Part shown: positions 1-8,456 of the stretch, piece by piece
Position numbering within the stretch: the stretch's first letter is position 1
Layout: every line of letters starts with the position of its first letter
Assembly (NCBI RefSeq): GCF_004136315.1
Contig: NZ_CP029562.1
Location: 3,619,501 to 3,683,500, forward strand
DNA: 64,000 nucleotides
Direction of reading: 5' to 3'
Source of the DNA: Mesorhizobium sp. Pch-S
Lineage (GTDB): Bacteria > Pseudomonadota > Alphaproteobacteria > Rhizobiales > Rhizobiaceae
The notes under the pieces: model-generated
What the model saw: only the letters and a program-made list of their open reading frames with translations
The model's database searches: none
What the model was told of the DNA's origin: nothing
Made by a program: the position numbers and the translations under genes

Positions 1-918
1 GGAAAACCGCTGCAGCGCTGCCTCGCAGAGATCGAGGATGCCATCCTCCATGGGCAGATGACCGCCGAAATCAGCCAGCCAGCCGATCTTGCCGCCGGTT
101 GCCATGCCGTCACCGATGCCGTCGAGGAATGATCGCTGCGGATCGTAAGACAGGGGTGCTTGCGGATGATAGCCGGCCTGCACGTCGAGCAGGAGTGCCA
201 TGTCGCGCACGCTGCGGCCCATCGGTCCTTCGACGCCCATCTGCGCATGGAAGACCTCGAAACCGGGGCCACCCGGAACCAGTCCCTGCGACGGGCGGAA
301 GCCGAAGACATTGTTGTAGGCGCCGGGATTGCGCAGCGAGCCGCCGAAATCGCTGCCATCAGCCAGCGGTACGAGGTCGAGCGCCAGCGCGACAGCCGCG
401 CCGCCACTGGATCCGCCAGCCGTCCATGCCGGATCGAAGGCATTGAGGGTCGGTCCGAAGACGGGATTGTAGGTGTTTGAGCCGAGGCCGAACTCCGGCA
501 CATTGGTCTTGCCGATGACGATGGCGCCGGCGTTGCGCATGCGCTCGACGAAGTACTCGTCGGCCTCGGGAACGAGATCGGCAAAGATCGGTGAGCCGAA
601 CGTGGTCTTGAGGCCCTTCGTCTGGGCGAGATCCTTGATGGCGATGGGCAGGCCGAACAAGCTGCCGGTTTTACCTCCCGCAGCAAGATGGCTATCCGCG
701 GCATCTGCCTCGACGAGCAGGTCGGCGCGATCGCGCAGTGAGACGATTGCGTTGACCTTGGGGTTGAGCGCCTCGATGCGATCGAGGAAGGCAGTGACGA
801 CCTCGCGCACCGAGAGCCGTCGTTCGCGGATCGCTGCGGCGAGATCGACTGCGCTCAGGGAACAGATGGCACCTGCCGGTGGAACGGCATGCCGGCTTTC
901 GGGACGAGAGCTGGTCAT
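1..918 (-). CDS. Amidase (amidase signature family), C-terminus cut by window edge
   Basis: The frame is open from an ATG at 918 to base 1, giving 306 residues with no stop, so the C-terminal part lies outside the window. The amidase signature is clear: a K-D-L catalytic lysine region (near residue 80, 'IAIKDLAQTKG') and the glycine/serine box 'AGGSSGGAAVA' carrying the cis-Ser of the Ser-cisSer-Lys triad. The family hydrolyses carboxamides to acid plus ammonia; the substrate cannot be read from the sequence. The start lies one base after the ribokinase stop, so the two genes are probably co-transcribed and translationally coupled. A nucleoside- or sugar-amide salvage role is a guess from that neighbour only. 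Confidence 0.88.
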   Translation of the reverse strand, partial: MTSSRPESRHAVPPAGAICSLSAVDLAAAIRERRLSVREVVTAFLDRIEALNPKVNAIVSLRDRADLLVEADAADSHLAAGGKTGSLFGLPIAIKDLAQTKGLKTTFGSPIFADLVPEADEYFVERMRNAGAIVIGKTNVPEFGLGSNTYNPVFGPTLNAFDPAWTAGGSSGGAAVALALDLVPLADGSDFGGSLRNPGAYNNVFGFRPSQGLVPGGPGFEVFHAQMGVEGPMGRSVRDMALLLDVQAGYHPQAPLSYDPQRSFLDGIGDGMATGGKIGWLADFGGHLPMEDGILDLCEAALQRFS

Positions 919-919
919 A

Positions 920-1828
920 TCAGCGATTGTCCGCGCCGAGTGCCGCCTCGACTTCTGTAGCCTGCGGGATTGCCGGCTGGGCGCCTGGCTTCAGGCATGC
1001 GAGCGAACCAGCCGCGGCTGCGCGGATCAGAGCCGCCTCCAATGTCAGGCCGGATTCCAGTCCCGCCGCCAGATAGCCGCAGAACGTGTCGCCGGCGCCG
1101 ACCGTATCCACTGGAACGATCTTGAGGGCCGGTACTTTCAGGAATTCTTCGCCGGTCGCAGCCAGAACACCTTCGCCGCCGAGGGTGACGACGATGGTGC
1201 GGCCGGTTTTCCTTGCATAGGCGCGCATGCGTTCCGGACGATCCGCTCCCGTCAACCCGAGCGGCTGGCAGTAGAGGTCGAACTCGGTCTCGTTGGCCAC
1301 GACATAGTCGGCCTTGGCGAGCAACGCGGCGGCTTCTCCACGAGCGGGTGCCGTGTTGAGCACGGTGATCGCGCCAGCGTCTCTTGCCGCTTCGAGTGCC
1401 GTCTCCACGGTCTTGAGCGGGATCTCGTGCTGCAGCAGGACGACATCGCCCTTTTTGAGCTGCGCCTTGACGATGTCGCCGGGCAGCACGGCGTCGTTGG
1501 CGCCGGCGACCACCGCGATCATGTTCTCGCCATCGCCGCCAACCAGGATATGGGCTGTGCCGGTGGAGCTGTGCGTTCGGGCAACGGCCGACAGGTCGAC
1601 ATTGCCGGATTCCAGCAGTGCCAGCGCATCACTGGCGAAGCCATCCTTGCCAACCGCACCCACCATGCGCACCTTGGCGCCGGCGCGCGCGGCGGCCAGT
1701 GCCTGGTTGGCGCCCTTGCCGCCCGGTGCGGTTGTGAAGGAGCTTCCGGGCACTGTTTCGCCAGGACCAGGCAGGCGCTCGACCGTGACGATAAGGTCGA
1801 GGTTGATGGAACCGATGGTGACGATCAA
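920..1828 (-). CDS. rbsK: Ribokinase (PfkB family)
   Basis: A 302-residue PfkB-family sugar kinase that phosphorylates D-ribose to ribose 5-phosphate in the cytoplasm. The N-terminal substrate motif 'PGGKGANQA' (about residues 35-43) and the C-terminal motif 'DTVGAGDTF' (241-249, catalytic Asp247 and anion hole) are both intact, and the length is usual. It starts with ATG at 1828. It is followed after one base by an amidase gene on the same strand. A ribose-type ABC transporter sits in the window at 15.7-20.5 kb but in a separate transcription unit, so functional linkage is inferred. A related nucleoside or deoxyribose kinase is a less likely alternative. Confidence 0.92.
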   Translation of the reverse strand: MIVTIGSINLDLIVTVERLPGPGETVPGSSFTTAPGGKGANQALAAARAGAKVRMVGAVGKDGFASDALALLESGNVDLSAVARTHSSTGTAHILVGGDGENMIAVVAGANDAVLPGDIVKAQLKKGDVVLLQHEIPLKTVETALEAARDAGAITVLNTAPARGEAAALLAKADYVVANETEFDLYCQPLGLTGADRPERMRAYARKTGRTIVVTLGGEGVLAATGEEFLKVPALKIVPVDTVGAGDTFCGYLAAGLESGLTLEAALIRAAAAGSLACLKPGAQPAIPQATEVEAALGADNR

Positions 1829-2058
1829 GGCGGGCCCCTCAGGATTGTTCTGAGCTTGTTTTGGCGCGGACCCTAGCGTTTCTCCTCGTCGAAGGAAACC
1901 GATTTGCCGTTAAGCAGGCCCTCCTTCCCCTGCGCAATGGTTCGGACATCAGGCGTGATGTCGCCAGCAAGGAGGCCACCTTGCGGATTTGTCGTTGCAC
2001 GGGTAAAATAAAACAATAAATTCAATTATTTAAATGGTTTCATCAGGAAAATTGAACC

Positions 2059-2952
2059 ATGCGCCTGCGTCATCTTCTGCTGGCCCTCGGCATCGTTTTC
2101 ATCTGGGGCGTCAACTTTGCCATTATCAAGCTCGGGTTGAGGCAGGTCTCGCCGTTGGCGCTGGGCGTGGCGCGTTTTGTGCTCGCGGCCTTTCCGTGGG
2201 TGTTCTTTATTCCGCGTCCCAAGGTGCCCTTGCGTCTGATCGCGCTCTATGGGCTTCTGATCTTTGCCATGCAGTTCGGCTTCCTGTTCACCGGCATGAA
2301 GCTTGGCATGAGTGCGGGGCTGTCCTCGCTCATCCTGCAGTTGCAGGTGTTTTTCACCATTGGCCTGTCGGTGCTGCTGCTTGGCGAGCGGCCGACGATA
2401 TGGCAGCTGGCCGGCGCGTTGCTGGCCTTCGCCGGTGTCGGCGTGGTGGCCTTCAATGTCGGGGGCGACGTCAGCGTGATCGGTCTCGTCCTGCTCGTCG
2501 CAGCAGCTGCTTCCTGGGGCGGCGGCAACATCGTCTCAAAACGGATTTCCCAGCTTTCGACGACCCCCAACGTGCTTGGGCTGGTGGTGTGGGGCAGCCT
2601 TTTCGCGCTGCCGATCCTGCTGGTGGTTGCACTGCTGCTCGATCCCGACCACCTCGTTTCGAGCTTCACCAACCTCGACTGGGTATCGGTCGGCTCGATC
2701 GCCTACATCGTCTACCTGTCGACCCTGCTCGGTTTCGCGGTCTGGGCGAGTCTGCTTGCCCAATATCCGGTGTCGACGGTCGCGCCGTTCACGTTGCTGG
2801 TGCCCGTGTTCGGTTTTCTGGGCTCGGCCGTACTGCTTGGCGAACCGCTGCAAGGCTGGAAGCTCGGCGCCTCCAGCCTTGTCATTGCGGGCCTGTGCAT
2901 CAACCTGTTCGGGTCGCGGTTTGCAGCGCTTCGCATTCGCTCAAACGCTTAG
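2059..2952 (+). CDS. EamA/DMT-superfamily permease
   Basis: A 297-residue inner-membrane protein made almost entirely of hydrophobic segments (about ten helices) in two EamA repeats. It begins 'MRLRHLLLALGIVFIWGVNF', typical of drug/metabolite transporters such as the YdcZ/RhaT-like exporters of amino acids, cysteine metabolites or amides. The substrate cannot be assigned. The 230-bp region upstream (1829-2058) is AT-rich just before the start (about 2005-2040) and likely holds its promoter, divergent from rbsK. It converges on the Ada-like gene. Confidence 0.88.
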   Translation: MRLRHLLLALGIVFIWGVNFAIIKLGLRQVSPLALGVARFVLAAFPWVFFIPRPKVPLRLIALYGLLIFAMQFGFLFTGMKLGMSAGLSSLILQLQVFFTIGLSVLLLGERPTIWQLAGALLAFAGVGVVAFNVGGDVSVIGLVLLVAAAASWGGGNIVSKRISQLSTTPNVLGLVVWGSLFALPILLVVALLLDPDHLVSSFTNLDWVSVGSIAYIVYLSTLLGFAVWASLLAQYPVSTVAPFTLLVPVFGFLGSAVLLGEPLQGWKLGASSLVIAGLCINLFGSRFAALRIRSNA

Positions 2953-2991
2953 GCGCGCCCTGACATTCTCAAGCGAGGCCGGCCTTCAGGG

Positions 2992-3912
2992 TCAGGCCGC
3001 GCCGACCGAAAGCTGACCCGCCTCCCAGCCCAGAATGGCGCGCTTGCGGGTCAAGCCCCAGTGGTAGCCGGTGAGCGCGCCGGATTTGCCGAGTGCCCGG
3101 TGGCAAGGCACCACGAAGGACAATGGGTTGGCGCCGACCGCTGCACCGACAGCACGGCTGGCAGTCGGCTGGCCGATCTCGGCGGCAATCGCCGAATAGG
3201 TGCAGGCCTTGCCCATGGGGATACGCAGCAACGCCTCCCAGACACGGATCTGGAAATCCGAACCGATCATCACCACACGCAACGGCTGGTCGGAACGCCA
3301 GCTGGCGGGATCGAAGATGCGTGCGGCATAGGGAGCCGTGGCGCTGATGTCCTCGACGTAGTTGGCGTTCGGCCAGCGGCTCGACATGTCCTTGAACGCG
3401 GCCTGCTCGCTGCCCGCGTCATTGAAGGCGAGGCCGGCCAGGCCGCGATCGGTGACCATGATCAACGCGACCCCGAAAGGCGAGAGGTGGAAGCCGTAGC
3501 GAATGGTCAGTCCTTCACCACGGGTCTTGTAGTCGCCCGGAGACATCGCCTCGTGCGTCACGAACAGGTCGTGCAGCCGCCCTGGGCCGGACATGCCGAC
3601 TTCAAGGGAGGTTTCCAGCAGCGGCATGCCTGAATCGAGCAGTCGGCGCGCGTGGTCGAGCGTTACGGCCTGCAGGAAGGCCTTCGGTGACAGCCCGGCC
3701 CAACGGGTGAACAATTTCTGCAAGCCGGTTGGCGTTTCGCCAACATCCTCGGCCAGAGCCTCCAGCGACGGCTGGTCGCGGTAGTCGAGGCTGATCTTTT
3801 CGATGGCGCGGCGCACGACCTCGTAGTCACTGCCGTCGGGCGTGATGTCCTTCTCGAGGGTCGGGGCGATCTTCATCGGCATTTTGGTATTCATAGCGAG
3901 ATGAGCGTTCAT
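2992..3912 (-). CDS. Ada-like protein: AraC HTH fused to O6-methylguanine-DNA methyltransferase
   Basis: A 306-residue protein with an AraC-type helix-turn-helix region (about residues 35-130) followed by a methyltransferase ribonuclease-like domain and the DNA-binding domain with the alkyl-acceptor motif 'VPCHR' (Cys270). The C-terminal part would repair O6-methylguanine in a suicide reaction. Compared with E. coli Ada it lacks the N-terminal zinc/Cys phosphotriester-sensing domain, so self-activation by methylphosphotriester transfer is not expected. The start at 3912 is chosen because 'GGGAGAA' lies just upstream; an in-frame ATG at 3972 would place the N-terminus inside a dispersed palindromic repeat. 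It converges with the EamA gene. Confidence 0.9.
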   Translation of the reverse strand: MNAHLAMNTKMPMKIAPTLEKDITPDGSDYEVVRRAIEKISLDYRDQPSLEALAEDVGETPTGLQKLFTRWAGLSPKAFLQAVTLDHARRLLDSGMPLLETSLEVGMSGPGRLHDLFVTHEAMSPGDYKTRGEGLTIRYGFHLSPFGVALIMVTDRGLAGLAFNDAGSEQAAFKDMSSRWPNANYVEDISATAPYAARIFDPASWRSDQPLRVVMIGSDFQIRVWEALLRIPMGKACTYSAIAAEIGQPTASRAVGAAVGANPLSFVVPCHRALGKSGALTGYHWGLTRKRAILGWEAGQLSVGAA

Positions 3913-3925
3913 GGCAATTTCTCCC

Positions 3926-4014
3926 GGAGCAGAATGCAACGCATTCTGCTCCTTCTTCCTGTTTCGCCGCATGATCCTGTCCGGAAAGTCTGCAACTTCC
4001 CGGGATCGTGCTCT
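3926..4014. repeat. Dispersed palindromic intergenic repeat (two parts)
   Basis: A perfect 12-bp inverted repeat with a 3-base loop at 3926-3952 (arms GGAGCAGAATGC / GCATTCTGCTCC) is followed at 3969-4011 by a second imperfect palindrome (gcatgatcc ... gggatcgtgc). The second part resembles the element at 16850-16895. It sits in the 5' leader of the Ada-like gene, directly upstream of its Shine-Dalgarno. Confidence 0.7.
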
Positions 4015-4068
4015 TGAACGCGAATATCGGGGTTTCCGCAGGCGGTCTCCACCCGTTTCCTGCGAAGG

Positions 4069-4563
4069 TCAGCGTGCCTTGACGGTGGCGAGAGCGCGGG
4101 TGAAAGCCTTGGCGAAGCTCTCCCGGTCGTCGGGGTTGAGGAAGCCGCCGATCGCCACGCTTTGACCGCGCGACTCGACAGCCATTGCGGTGATGCCGAT
4201 CTCGGTGTGGCGGGCCACCGAGAAGCGCGACCAGAACGGGTTGAAGTGGTGTTCCTCGGTCCTGCCCGAAGGTGCGGTCTTGCGGATATCGAGTGCCGTA
4301 CGCGACACCGAGACTTCCTCACGGGCGCGTGCCGCACGATAGTTCAGGCGGAAAGCGATATAGATGGCCAGAACGTCGAGGCCGAAGAAGCCGAAGATCG
4401 GCCAGGCGCCGTTGGCCAGGAAGACCACGCCTGTGACGGCCCAGCAAAACAGCAGCGCGCCGATCAGGATCGCGAAGCCCGTGCGGCCCAGCGATCGGTG
4501 CGGCATGAGCAAAGCCTGAAAGATCGGTTCGTCAGCAGCGAAAGGGGCATTTGTATCGCTCAT
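4069..4563 (-). CDS. DUF2244 domain membrane protein
   Basis: A 164-residue protein with two hydrophobic segments near residues 28-70, the layout of DUF2244 proteins common in alphaproteobacteria. After the membrane segments comes a cytoplasmic region with 'HHFNPFWSRF', typical of the family. Function is unknown. It is divergent from nth with only 22 bp between the start codons, so the two promoters must overlap the 5' ends of the genes or lie within that gap; the same neighbour pair is usual in Rhizobiales. Confidence 0.82.
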   Translation of the reverse strand: MSDTNAPFAADEPIFQALLMPHRSLGRTGFAILIGALLFCWAVTGVVFLANGAWPIFGFFGLDVLAIYIAFRLNYRAARAREEVSVSRTALDIRKTAPSGRTEEHHFNPFWSRFSVARHTEIGITAMAVESRGQSVAIGGFLNPDDRESFAKAFTRALATVKAR

Positions 4564-4585
4564 CGCGTGATATTATAGGAAGCGC

Positions 4586-5386
4586 ATGGCAGTCCCCAAG
4601 CTCAAAGATCGTCGCAGTTCGGAAAATCGGTCCACGTCCAAACGCAACGGGGCGTCGCGGCCCCCAGCAAGGAAATCGTCGCGCAGCAGATCGGCTTATA
4701 CGCCAGCCGAAGTGCACGAGATTTTCCGCCGTTTTGCCATACAAAGGCCGGAGCCGAAGGGCGAACTCGAACATGTGAACGCATTCACGCTTCTGGTGGC
4801 TGTCGTGCTGTCGGCGCAGGCGACCGACGCAGGGGTCAACAAGGCAACCCGTCCTCTGTTCAAGGTCGCCGACACGCCGGAGAAGATGCTGGCGCTCGGC
4901 GAGGCCAAGGTGGGCGAGTACATCCGCACCATCGGCCTGTGGCGCAACAAGGCCAAGAACGTGATCGCGCTTTCGCAGGCGCTGATCGACGACTATGGCG
5001 GCGATGTGCCTGACAGCCGCGACGAACTCGTCAAGCTGCCCGGGGTCGGCAGGAAAACCGCCAACGTCGTGCTCAACATGGCCTTCGGCCAGCACACGAT
5101 GGCGGTGGACACGCATATCCTGCGCATCGGCAATCGGCTCGGCCTTGCTCCCGGCAAGACGCCGGAACAGGTCGAGGAGGGGCTCATCCGGATCATTCCG
5201 GATGAATACATGCGCCATGCGCATCACTGGCTGATCCTGCACGGCCGCTACGTCTGCAAGGCGCGCAAGCCCGACTGTCAGGCGTGCATCATCGCCGACA
5301 TCTGCAAGGCCGCTGAAAAGACGAATGCCATCCCAGCGCCTTTGGTCGAACTGGCTCCGCTCGAACCCGCTGGCGAAGTGCTGTAG
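4586..5386 (+). CDS. nth: Endonuclease III (DNA glycosylase/AP lyase)
   Basis: A 266-residue base-excision repair enzyme that removes oxidised pyrimidines and cleaves at AP sites. The helix-hairpin-helix 'LPGVGRKTANV' contains the catalytic Lys157, the catalytic Asp175 lies in 'AVDTHILR', and the C-terminus has the 4Fe-4S loop with cysteine spacing C-x6-C-x2-C-x5-C ('CKARKPDCQAC...C'). The N-terminal 40 residues are a basic, low-complexity extension beyond the E. coli length of about 211. It is divergent from DUF2244. Confidence 0.96.
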   Translation: MAVPKLKDRRSSENRSTSKRNGASRPPARKSSRSRSAYTPAEVHEIFRRFAIQRPEPKGELEHVNAFTLLVAVVLSAQATDAGVNKATRPLFKVADTPEKMLALGEAKVGEYIRTIGLWRNKAKNVIALSQALIDDYGGDVPDSRDELVKLPGVGRKTANVVLNMAFGQHTMAVDTHILRIGNRLGLAPGKTPEQVEEGLIRIIPDEYMRHAHHWLILHGRYVCKARKPDCQACIIADICKAAEKTNAIPAPLVELAPLEPAGEVL

Positions 5387-5395
5387 CCGATAGCC

Positions 5396-5851
5396 TTAGA
5401 GGCCGTAACCACGCGCCATGGCGGCCGCGAAAGCCGGGATCGCCAGGAAAAGCAGAGCTTCCAACCAGATGTAACGGCGCACCGAAGCCAGTTCGTGGCC
5501 AGGCGGCTGGAATGCAGGGCTCGCTGTCGCCTGCCGGTTCCAGGAGATGAAACGAATCGTAGGCACAATAGAGAGCAGGCCGACTGTCGCAAAGATCGCC
5601 ATCTTCACCCAGAACACCCAGTTGTAGACGTAGAATTCCCAGCCTTTCAGGCCATGGAAGACGCGGCCGATGCCGACAAGGATGATCAGAACGGCGAGCA
5701 TGCCGTAATGGCGATCGACGCGGGCGAGGCGGCGCAATGTGCCGGGCGTCAACTCGTTGCGTATGAGCACGAACTCGGCGGCGATCACGCCAGCCAGCGA
5801 AAAGGCCAGCAGGTGATGCAGGATGGTCAGGACGAGATCGGTGGTTTCCAT
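5396..5851 (-). CDS. DUF2214 family membrane protein
   Basis: A 151-residue inner-membrane protein with four hydrophobic segments and conserved-looking histidines ('TILHHLLAF' near the N-terminus). It matches the DUF2214 family of unknown function. The start at 5851 (METTD...) is preferred because an AAAGGGA ribosome-binding site precedes it; in-frame ATGs at 5857, 5875 and 5881 are alternatives. It converges with nth, with stops only 9 bp apart. Confidence 0.78.
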   Translation of the reverse strand: METTDLVLTILHHLLAFSLAGVIAAEFVLIRNELTPGTLRRLARVDRHYGMLAVLIILVGIGRVFHGLKGWEFYVYNWVFWVKMAIFATVGLLSIVPTIRFISWNRQATASPAFQPPGHELASVRRYIWLEALLFLAIPAFAAAMARGYGL

Positions 5852-5964
5852 CTGCATTCCCTTTCGCGATCGCATTTTCATACGCTGTCAGCAGAGAAAT
5901 GCCCAGCCGGCCTAATCGCACGCTGCTGAATTGATCTCTATGCGCGGCTGACTAATGTTGACGG

Positions 5965-6195
5965 ATGACGAAGCTGACACGCGCAATCAATCCAATGCCT
6001 GATGATGTCAGGGACGCACTCGACCGGGAGGGGCTCGGTGCCGCGTATGCGGCGCGGCCCGACTACCAGAAGAATGACTATCTGGGCTGGATCTCGCGAG
6101 CCAAACGCGAGGAGACACGGCTGAAGCGGCTCAATCAGATGCTGGACGAATTGAAGCGCGGCGGCGCCTACATGAACATGGCCTGGCACGGCTGA
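5965..6195 (+). CDS. Small YdeI/OmpD-associated family protein
   Basis: A 76-residue cytoplasmic protein whose sequence ('YLGWISRAKREETRLKR', then a helical tail) matches the OmdA/YdeI C-terminal family (bacteriocin-protection, OmpD-associated). It corresponds to that short domain alone rather than the longer two-domain form. The exact role is unknown. It is a single gene between a divergent DUF2214 gene and a GNAT gene. Confidence 0.72.
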   Translation: MTKLTRAINPMPDDVRDALDREGLGAAYAARPDYQKNDYLGWISRAKREETRLKRLNQMLDELKRGGAYMNMAWHG

Positions 6196-6316
6196 GCCTG
6201 CCCGAGCTGATTTGTTCCCAGGTTGAGGTACCGTGCTGGCCGGGGCGTGTCTTGTCGACTGGCCCTTGTTCCCTATCCGCCGCCTGTTAGGTGCGACCCG
6301 AAATCAGGAGGCGACA

Positions 6317-6856
6317 ATGACAACGACAATTCGCACCGCTGCGATCCTCGAGACTGAAAGGACCATCCTGCGTGCTCACGCTTTGGATGATTTTGACGCC
6401 TATGCACAGATGTGGGCCGATCCCGTCGTGTGTCGCTTCATCGGCGGCAAGGTGCGCACACGTGAAGAAAGCTGGATGCGGTTCCTGCGGCATGCCGGCC
6501 TGTGGTCTCTGATCGGTTATGGCTACTGGGCGATTGAAGACAAGGCGACTGGACGTTTTATCGGCGAGGCAGGTTTTCACGACATGAAGCGTGACATAAC
6601 GCCTTCCCTGGAGGGGATGCCCGAAGCCGGCTGGGTATTGGCCTCCGAGGCGCATGGCAAGGGTATCGCCAGCGAGGTTGTTTCGCGCATGGTCACCTGG
6701 GCTGATGAGACGTTCGGTGGCGCCCGCACCGTCTGTATCATCGCTCCCGAAAACGGGCCTTCACTGAACGTGGCGTTCAGAGCCGGCTACGCCGAGGTGT
6801 TGCGTACGACCTATCATGGGGAGCCCACCATCCTTTTGGAACGGCTGCCCACGTGA
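6317..6856 (+). CDS. GNAT-family N-acetyltransferase (RimJ/RimL-like)
   Basis: A 179-residue acetyltransferase of the RimJ/RimL type: 'LETERTILRAHALDDFDAYAQ' at the N-terminus, 'EAGWVLASEAHGKGIASEVV' as the acetyl-CoA binding motif A (about residues 105-124), and an 'NGPSLNVAFRAGY' motif near the C-terminus. It probably acetylates an amino group on a protein or small molecule; the substrate is not assignable. The ATG at 6317 is preceded by a strong AGGAGG, so it is preferred over the in-frame upstream start at 6233. Confidence 0.88.
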   Translation: MTTTIRTAAILETERTILRAHALDDFDAYAQMWADPVVCRFIGGKVRTREESWMRFLRHAGLWSLIGYGYWAIEDKATGRFIGEAGFHDMKRDITPSLEGMPEAGWVLASEAHGKGIASEVVSRMVTWADETFGGARTVCIIAPENGPSLNVAFRAGYAEVLRTTYHGEPTILLERLPT

Positions 6857-6884
6857 GTTGAGTGTTCGCTCGCTTTCGAGCAAA

Positions 6885-7427
6885 CTATTCATCAGGCAGG
6901 CGCAGCGTCTTCAGAAGCGTTGCCAGTTCCGGCTCGTCGATCAATGTGGCCGCATCGTCCACCTTGAGCCAGGCACGTTGGCGCGTGTTTGCCTCAGGCC
7001 AGTTCGCCAACTCCTCGCTGACCGAGAGCAGATAGACCGTGACATTGACGCGCGCGAAACTGGACGTCAGGCGTTTCCAGTAGGAATAGCTGCCGGCGGG
7101 CTGTTTCAACGTCTTGCCGATGACACCCGCTTCCTCCTGGGCTTCGATGGTGGCGGCCTTGCGGCCACTCTTGCCTGGCATCGGCCAACCCTTTGGGACG
7201 ATGAAACGCTGTGTCTGGCGCGATGTCACCAACATCACTTCGATCCCGCTATCCGCTCCCTGGCGAAAGGGGATGGCGGCGACCTGGCGGATCGTCTTGC
7301 CTTTCTTGGCCTGCTCGACCGCCAGCTTTTTCGGCAACGGCTTTGCGACCGACGGCTTGGCTGCGGTCGGAGCGGTATTTTTCCTGGGCGTATTTTCGCG
7401 CCCGCTCTTTTTCTTGGTTGCCGCCAT
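6885..7427 (-). CDS. NUDIX hydrolase
   Basis: A 180-residue protein with a basic, Ala/Lys-rich N-terminal 40 residues followed by a Nudix fold. The Nudix box is of the DIPP-like alphaproteobacterial form, 'GWPMPGKSGRKAATIEAQEE' then AGV, in which the metal-binding E-x2-E-E core is kept while the usual Arg before it is Glu. It likely hydrolyses a nucleoside or inositol-linked diphosphate. The start at 7427 is chosen because GGAAG precedes it; 7448 is an alternative. It converges with the GNAT gene. Confidence 0.85.
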   Translation of the reverse strand: MAATKKKSGRENTPRKNTAPTAAKPSVAKPLPKKLAVEQAKKGKTIRQVAAIPFRQGADSGIEVMLVTSRQTQRFIVPKGWPMPGKSGRKAATIEAQEEAGVIGKTLKQPAGSYSYWKRLTSSFARVNVTVYLLSVSEELANWPEANTRQRAWLKVDDAATLIDEPELATLLKTLRLPDE

Positions 7428-7566
7428 GGCGCTTCCAATCAAACCCACCTGGCGGTTCAGGCAGACCTCAAACTAGCATAAACATCGGCAATGCGCGCGA
7501 TCGCTCGCGTGCTGCAATCCCATTATGGATTCTAATAGACGGCTAAGCAAATTCAATGCTGTCTTG

Positions 7567-7860
7567 TCAGCGACAGCCACCCACCACGCTACCGCCATTG
7601 GCTGACGATTGACAAGGTTGCCGGAGCGCCGGCGCCACCGGCTGTGGTGGCGTGACGACCTGCCGGTCGATCTCACGGTATATTTGCTGCTGCTGCTGAA
7701 ATTGCTGCCGCTGGATCTGGTTTCGCAGCGCCTGCAGATCGACCTGGCCGATCGAGTTGACGCCCGGGCGTACAGGCTGCAGGGATTGCGCTCCGGCTGG
7801 CAAACTGGCGATAGCCGCTAGGCCCAGTCCACAGATGACAGTTGCGTAATGCCGTTTCAT
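7567..7860 (-). CDS. Small exported Gln-rich protein, function unknown
   Basis: A 97-residue protein with a clear signal peptide ('MKRHYATVICGLGLAAIASL', cleavage likely after PAGA). The mature part is rich in glutamine ('RQQFQQQQQIYREIDRQ') and proline, with two cysteines near the C-terminus. The start at 7860 is chosen so that the signal peptide starts properly; an upstream ATG at 7890 would add ten residues. I do not recognise a family. Confidence 0.6.
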   Translation of the reverse strand: MKRHYATVICGLGLAAIASLPAGAQSLQPVRPGVNSIGQVDLQALRNQIQRQQFQQQQQIYREIDRQVVTPPQPVAPALRQPCQSSANGGSVVGGCR

Positions 7861-8002
7861 CGTCCGCCACCATATCGTTCGGGCAATCATCCGAACTTAT
7901 ATAGTGCAGCTGGCCGGGAGGTCCACGTCAGCCTCATCCTGCATCGGTACAATGCGCTTTGGTCGCCGCAATCGGACATCCGGTAGTTTCGACCGCGCAT
8001 GC

Positions 8003-8032
8003 GAAACGGGCCACCCAAGGGCAGCCCGTTTC
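8003..8032 (-). terminator. Hairpin downstream of the pilin relic, possible terminator
   Basis: A perfect 9-bp stem (GAAACGGGC 8003-8011 / GCCCGTTTC 8024-8032) with a 12-base loop lies just past the stop of the pilin relic at 8060. It has no long T-run, so a terminator role is tentative. Confidence 0.4.
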
Positions 8033-8059
8033 AATGCACAGCCGGCGGCTATCAAGCCA

Positions 8060-8220
8060 TCATTTGACCTGGTCGGAGATGTTGAACTGGGTGTTCAGTT
8101 TATCGCCGAGTGTAGTTGCCCCGCCAATGATCGCAAATGCGATCAAGGTGGCAATCAGGCTGTATCCAATGGCAGTCGCGCCCGATTTATCCTGAACAAA
8201 CGCACAAGAAGCTGGGCCAT
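8060..8220 (-). pseudogene. Frameshifted Flp-type pilin relic
   Basis: From an ATG at 8220 the first frame reads MAQLLVRLF and then leaves the pilin frame. From about 8194 the next frame reads 'QDKSGATAIGYSLIATLIAF' and continues to a stop at 8060 with a close match to the intact pilin at 8292-8456 (SGATAI-Y-LIA-LIA-AII-GATTLG-KLN-QF). A single missing base near 8195 explains the break. In addition the Glu of the 'ATAIEY' processing motif is Gly here, a residue that prepilin peptidase substrates and assembly need. It is therefore very likely a dead tandem copy. Confidence 0.75.
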
Positions 8221-8291
8221 CATCGGACTTAATCAGTTAAGCCCAAGGGTCGACGGCGTCTCCGGTATCGGCCGGAAACGCCGCGAAGCCA

Positions 8292-8456
8292 TTACTTGAG
8301 CGAGTTGGAGATGTTCGTGAACTGGCTGTTTAGCTTGTTGCCAAGCGTGGTGGCGCCGGTGATGATTGCGAGCGCGATGAGAGCGGCGATCAGGCCGTAT
8401 TCGATGGCGGTGGCGCCCGATTCATCCTTGAAGAAGCGCGAAATAAGGTTGGTCAT
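8292..8456 (-). CDS. Flp family type IVb pilin
   Basis: A 54-residue prepilin: a short basic leader (MTNLISRFFKDESG), cleavage expected after the Gly, then 'ATAIEYGLIAALIALAII' with the required Glu5-Tyr6 pair and hydrophobic helix. It is the structural subunit of a Tad/Flp pilus used for adhesion and would be processed by a TadV/CpaA-type peptidase. No tad/cpa assembly genes are in this window, so it is an isolated pilin locus with a decayed second copy downstream. Confidence 0.9.
   Translation of the reverse strand: MTNLISRFFKDESGATAIEYGLIAALIALAIITGATTLGNKLNSQFTNISNSLK

Noticed and set aside
3926..3952. Palindrome considered as an alkylation-response operator of the Ada-like gene
   Set aside because: It is joined to a second palindrome resembling elements elsewhere in the window, so a dispersed repeat is the simpler reading.
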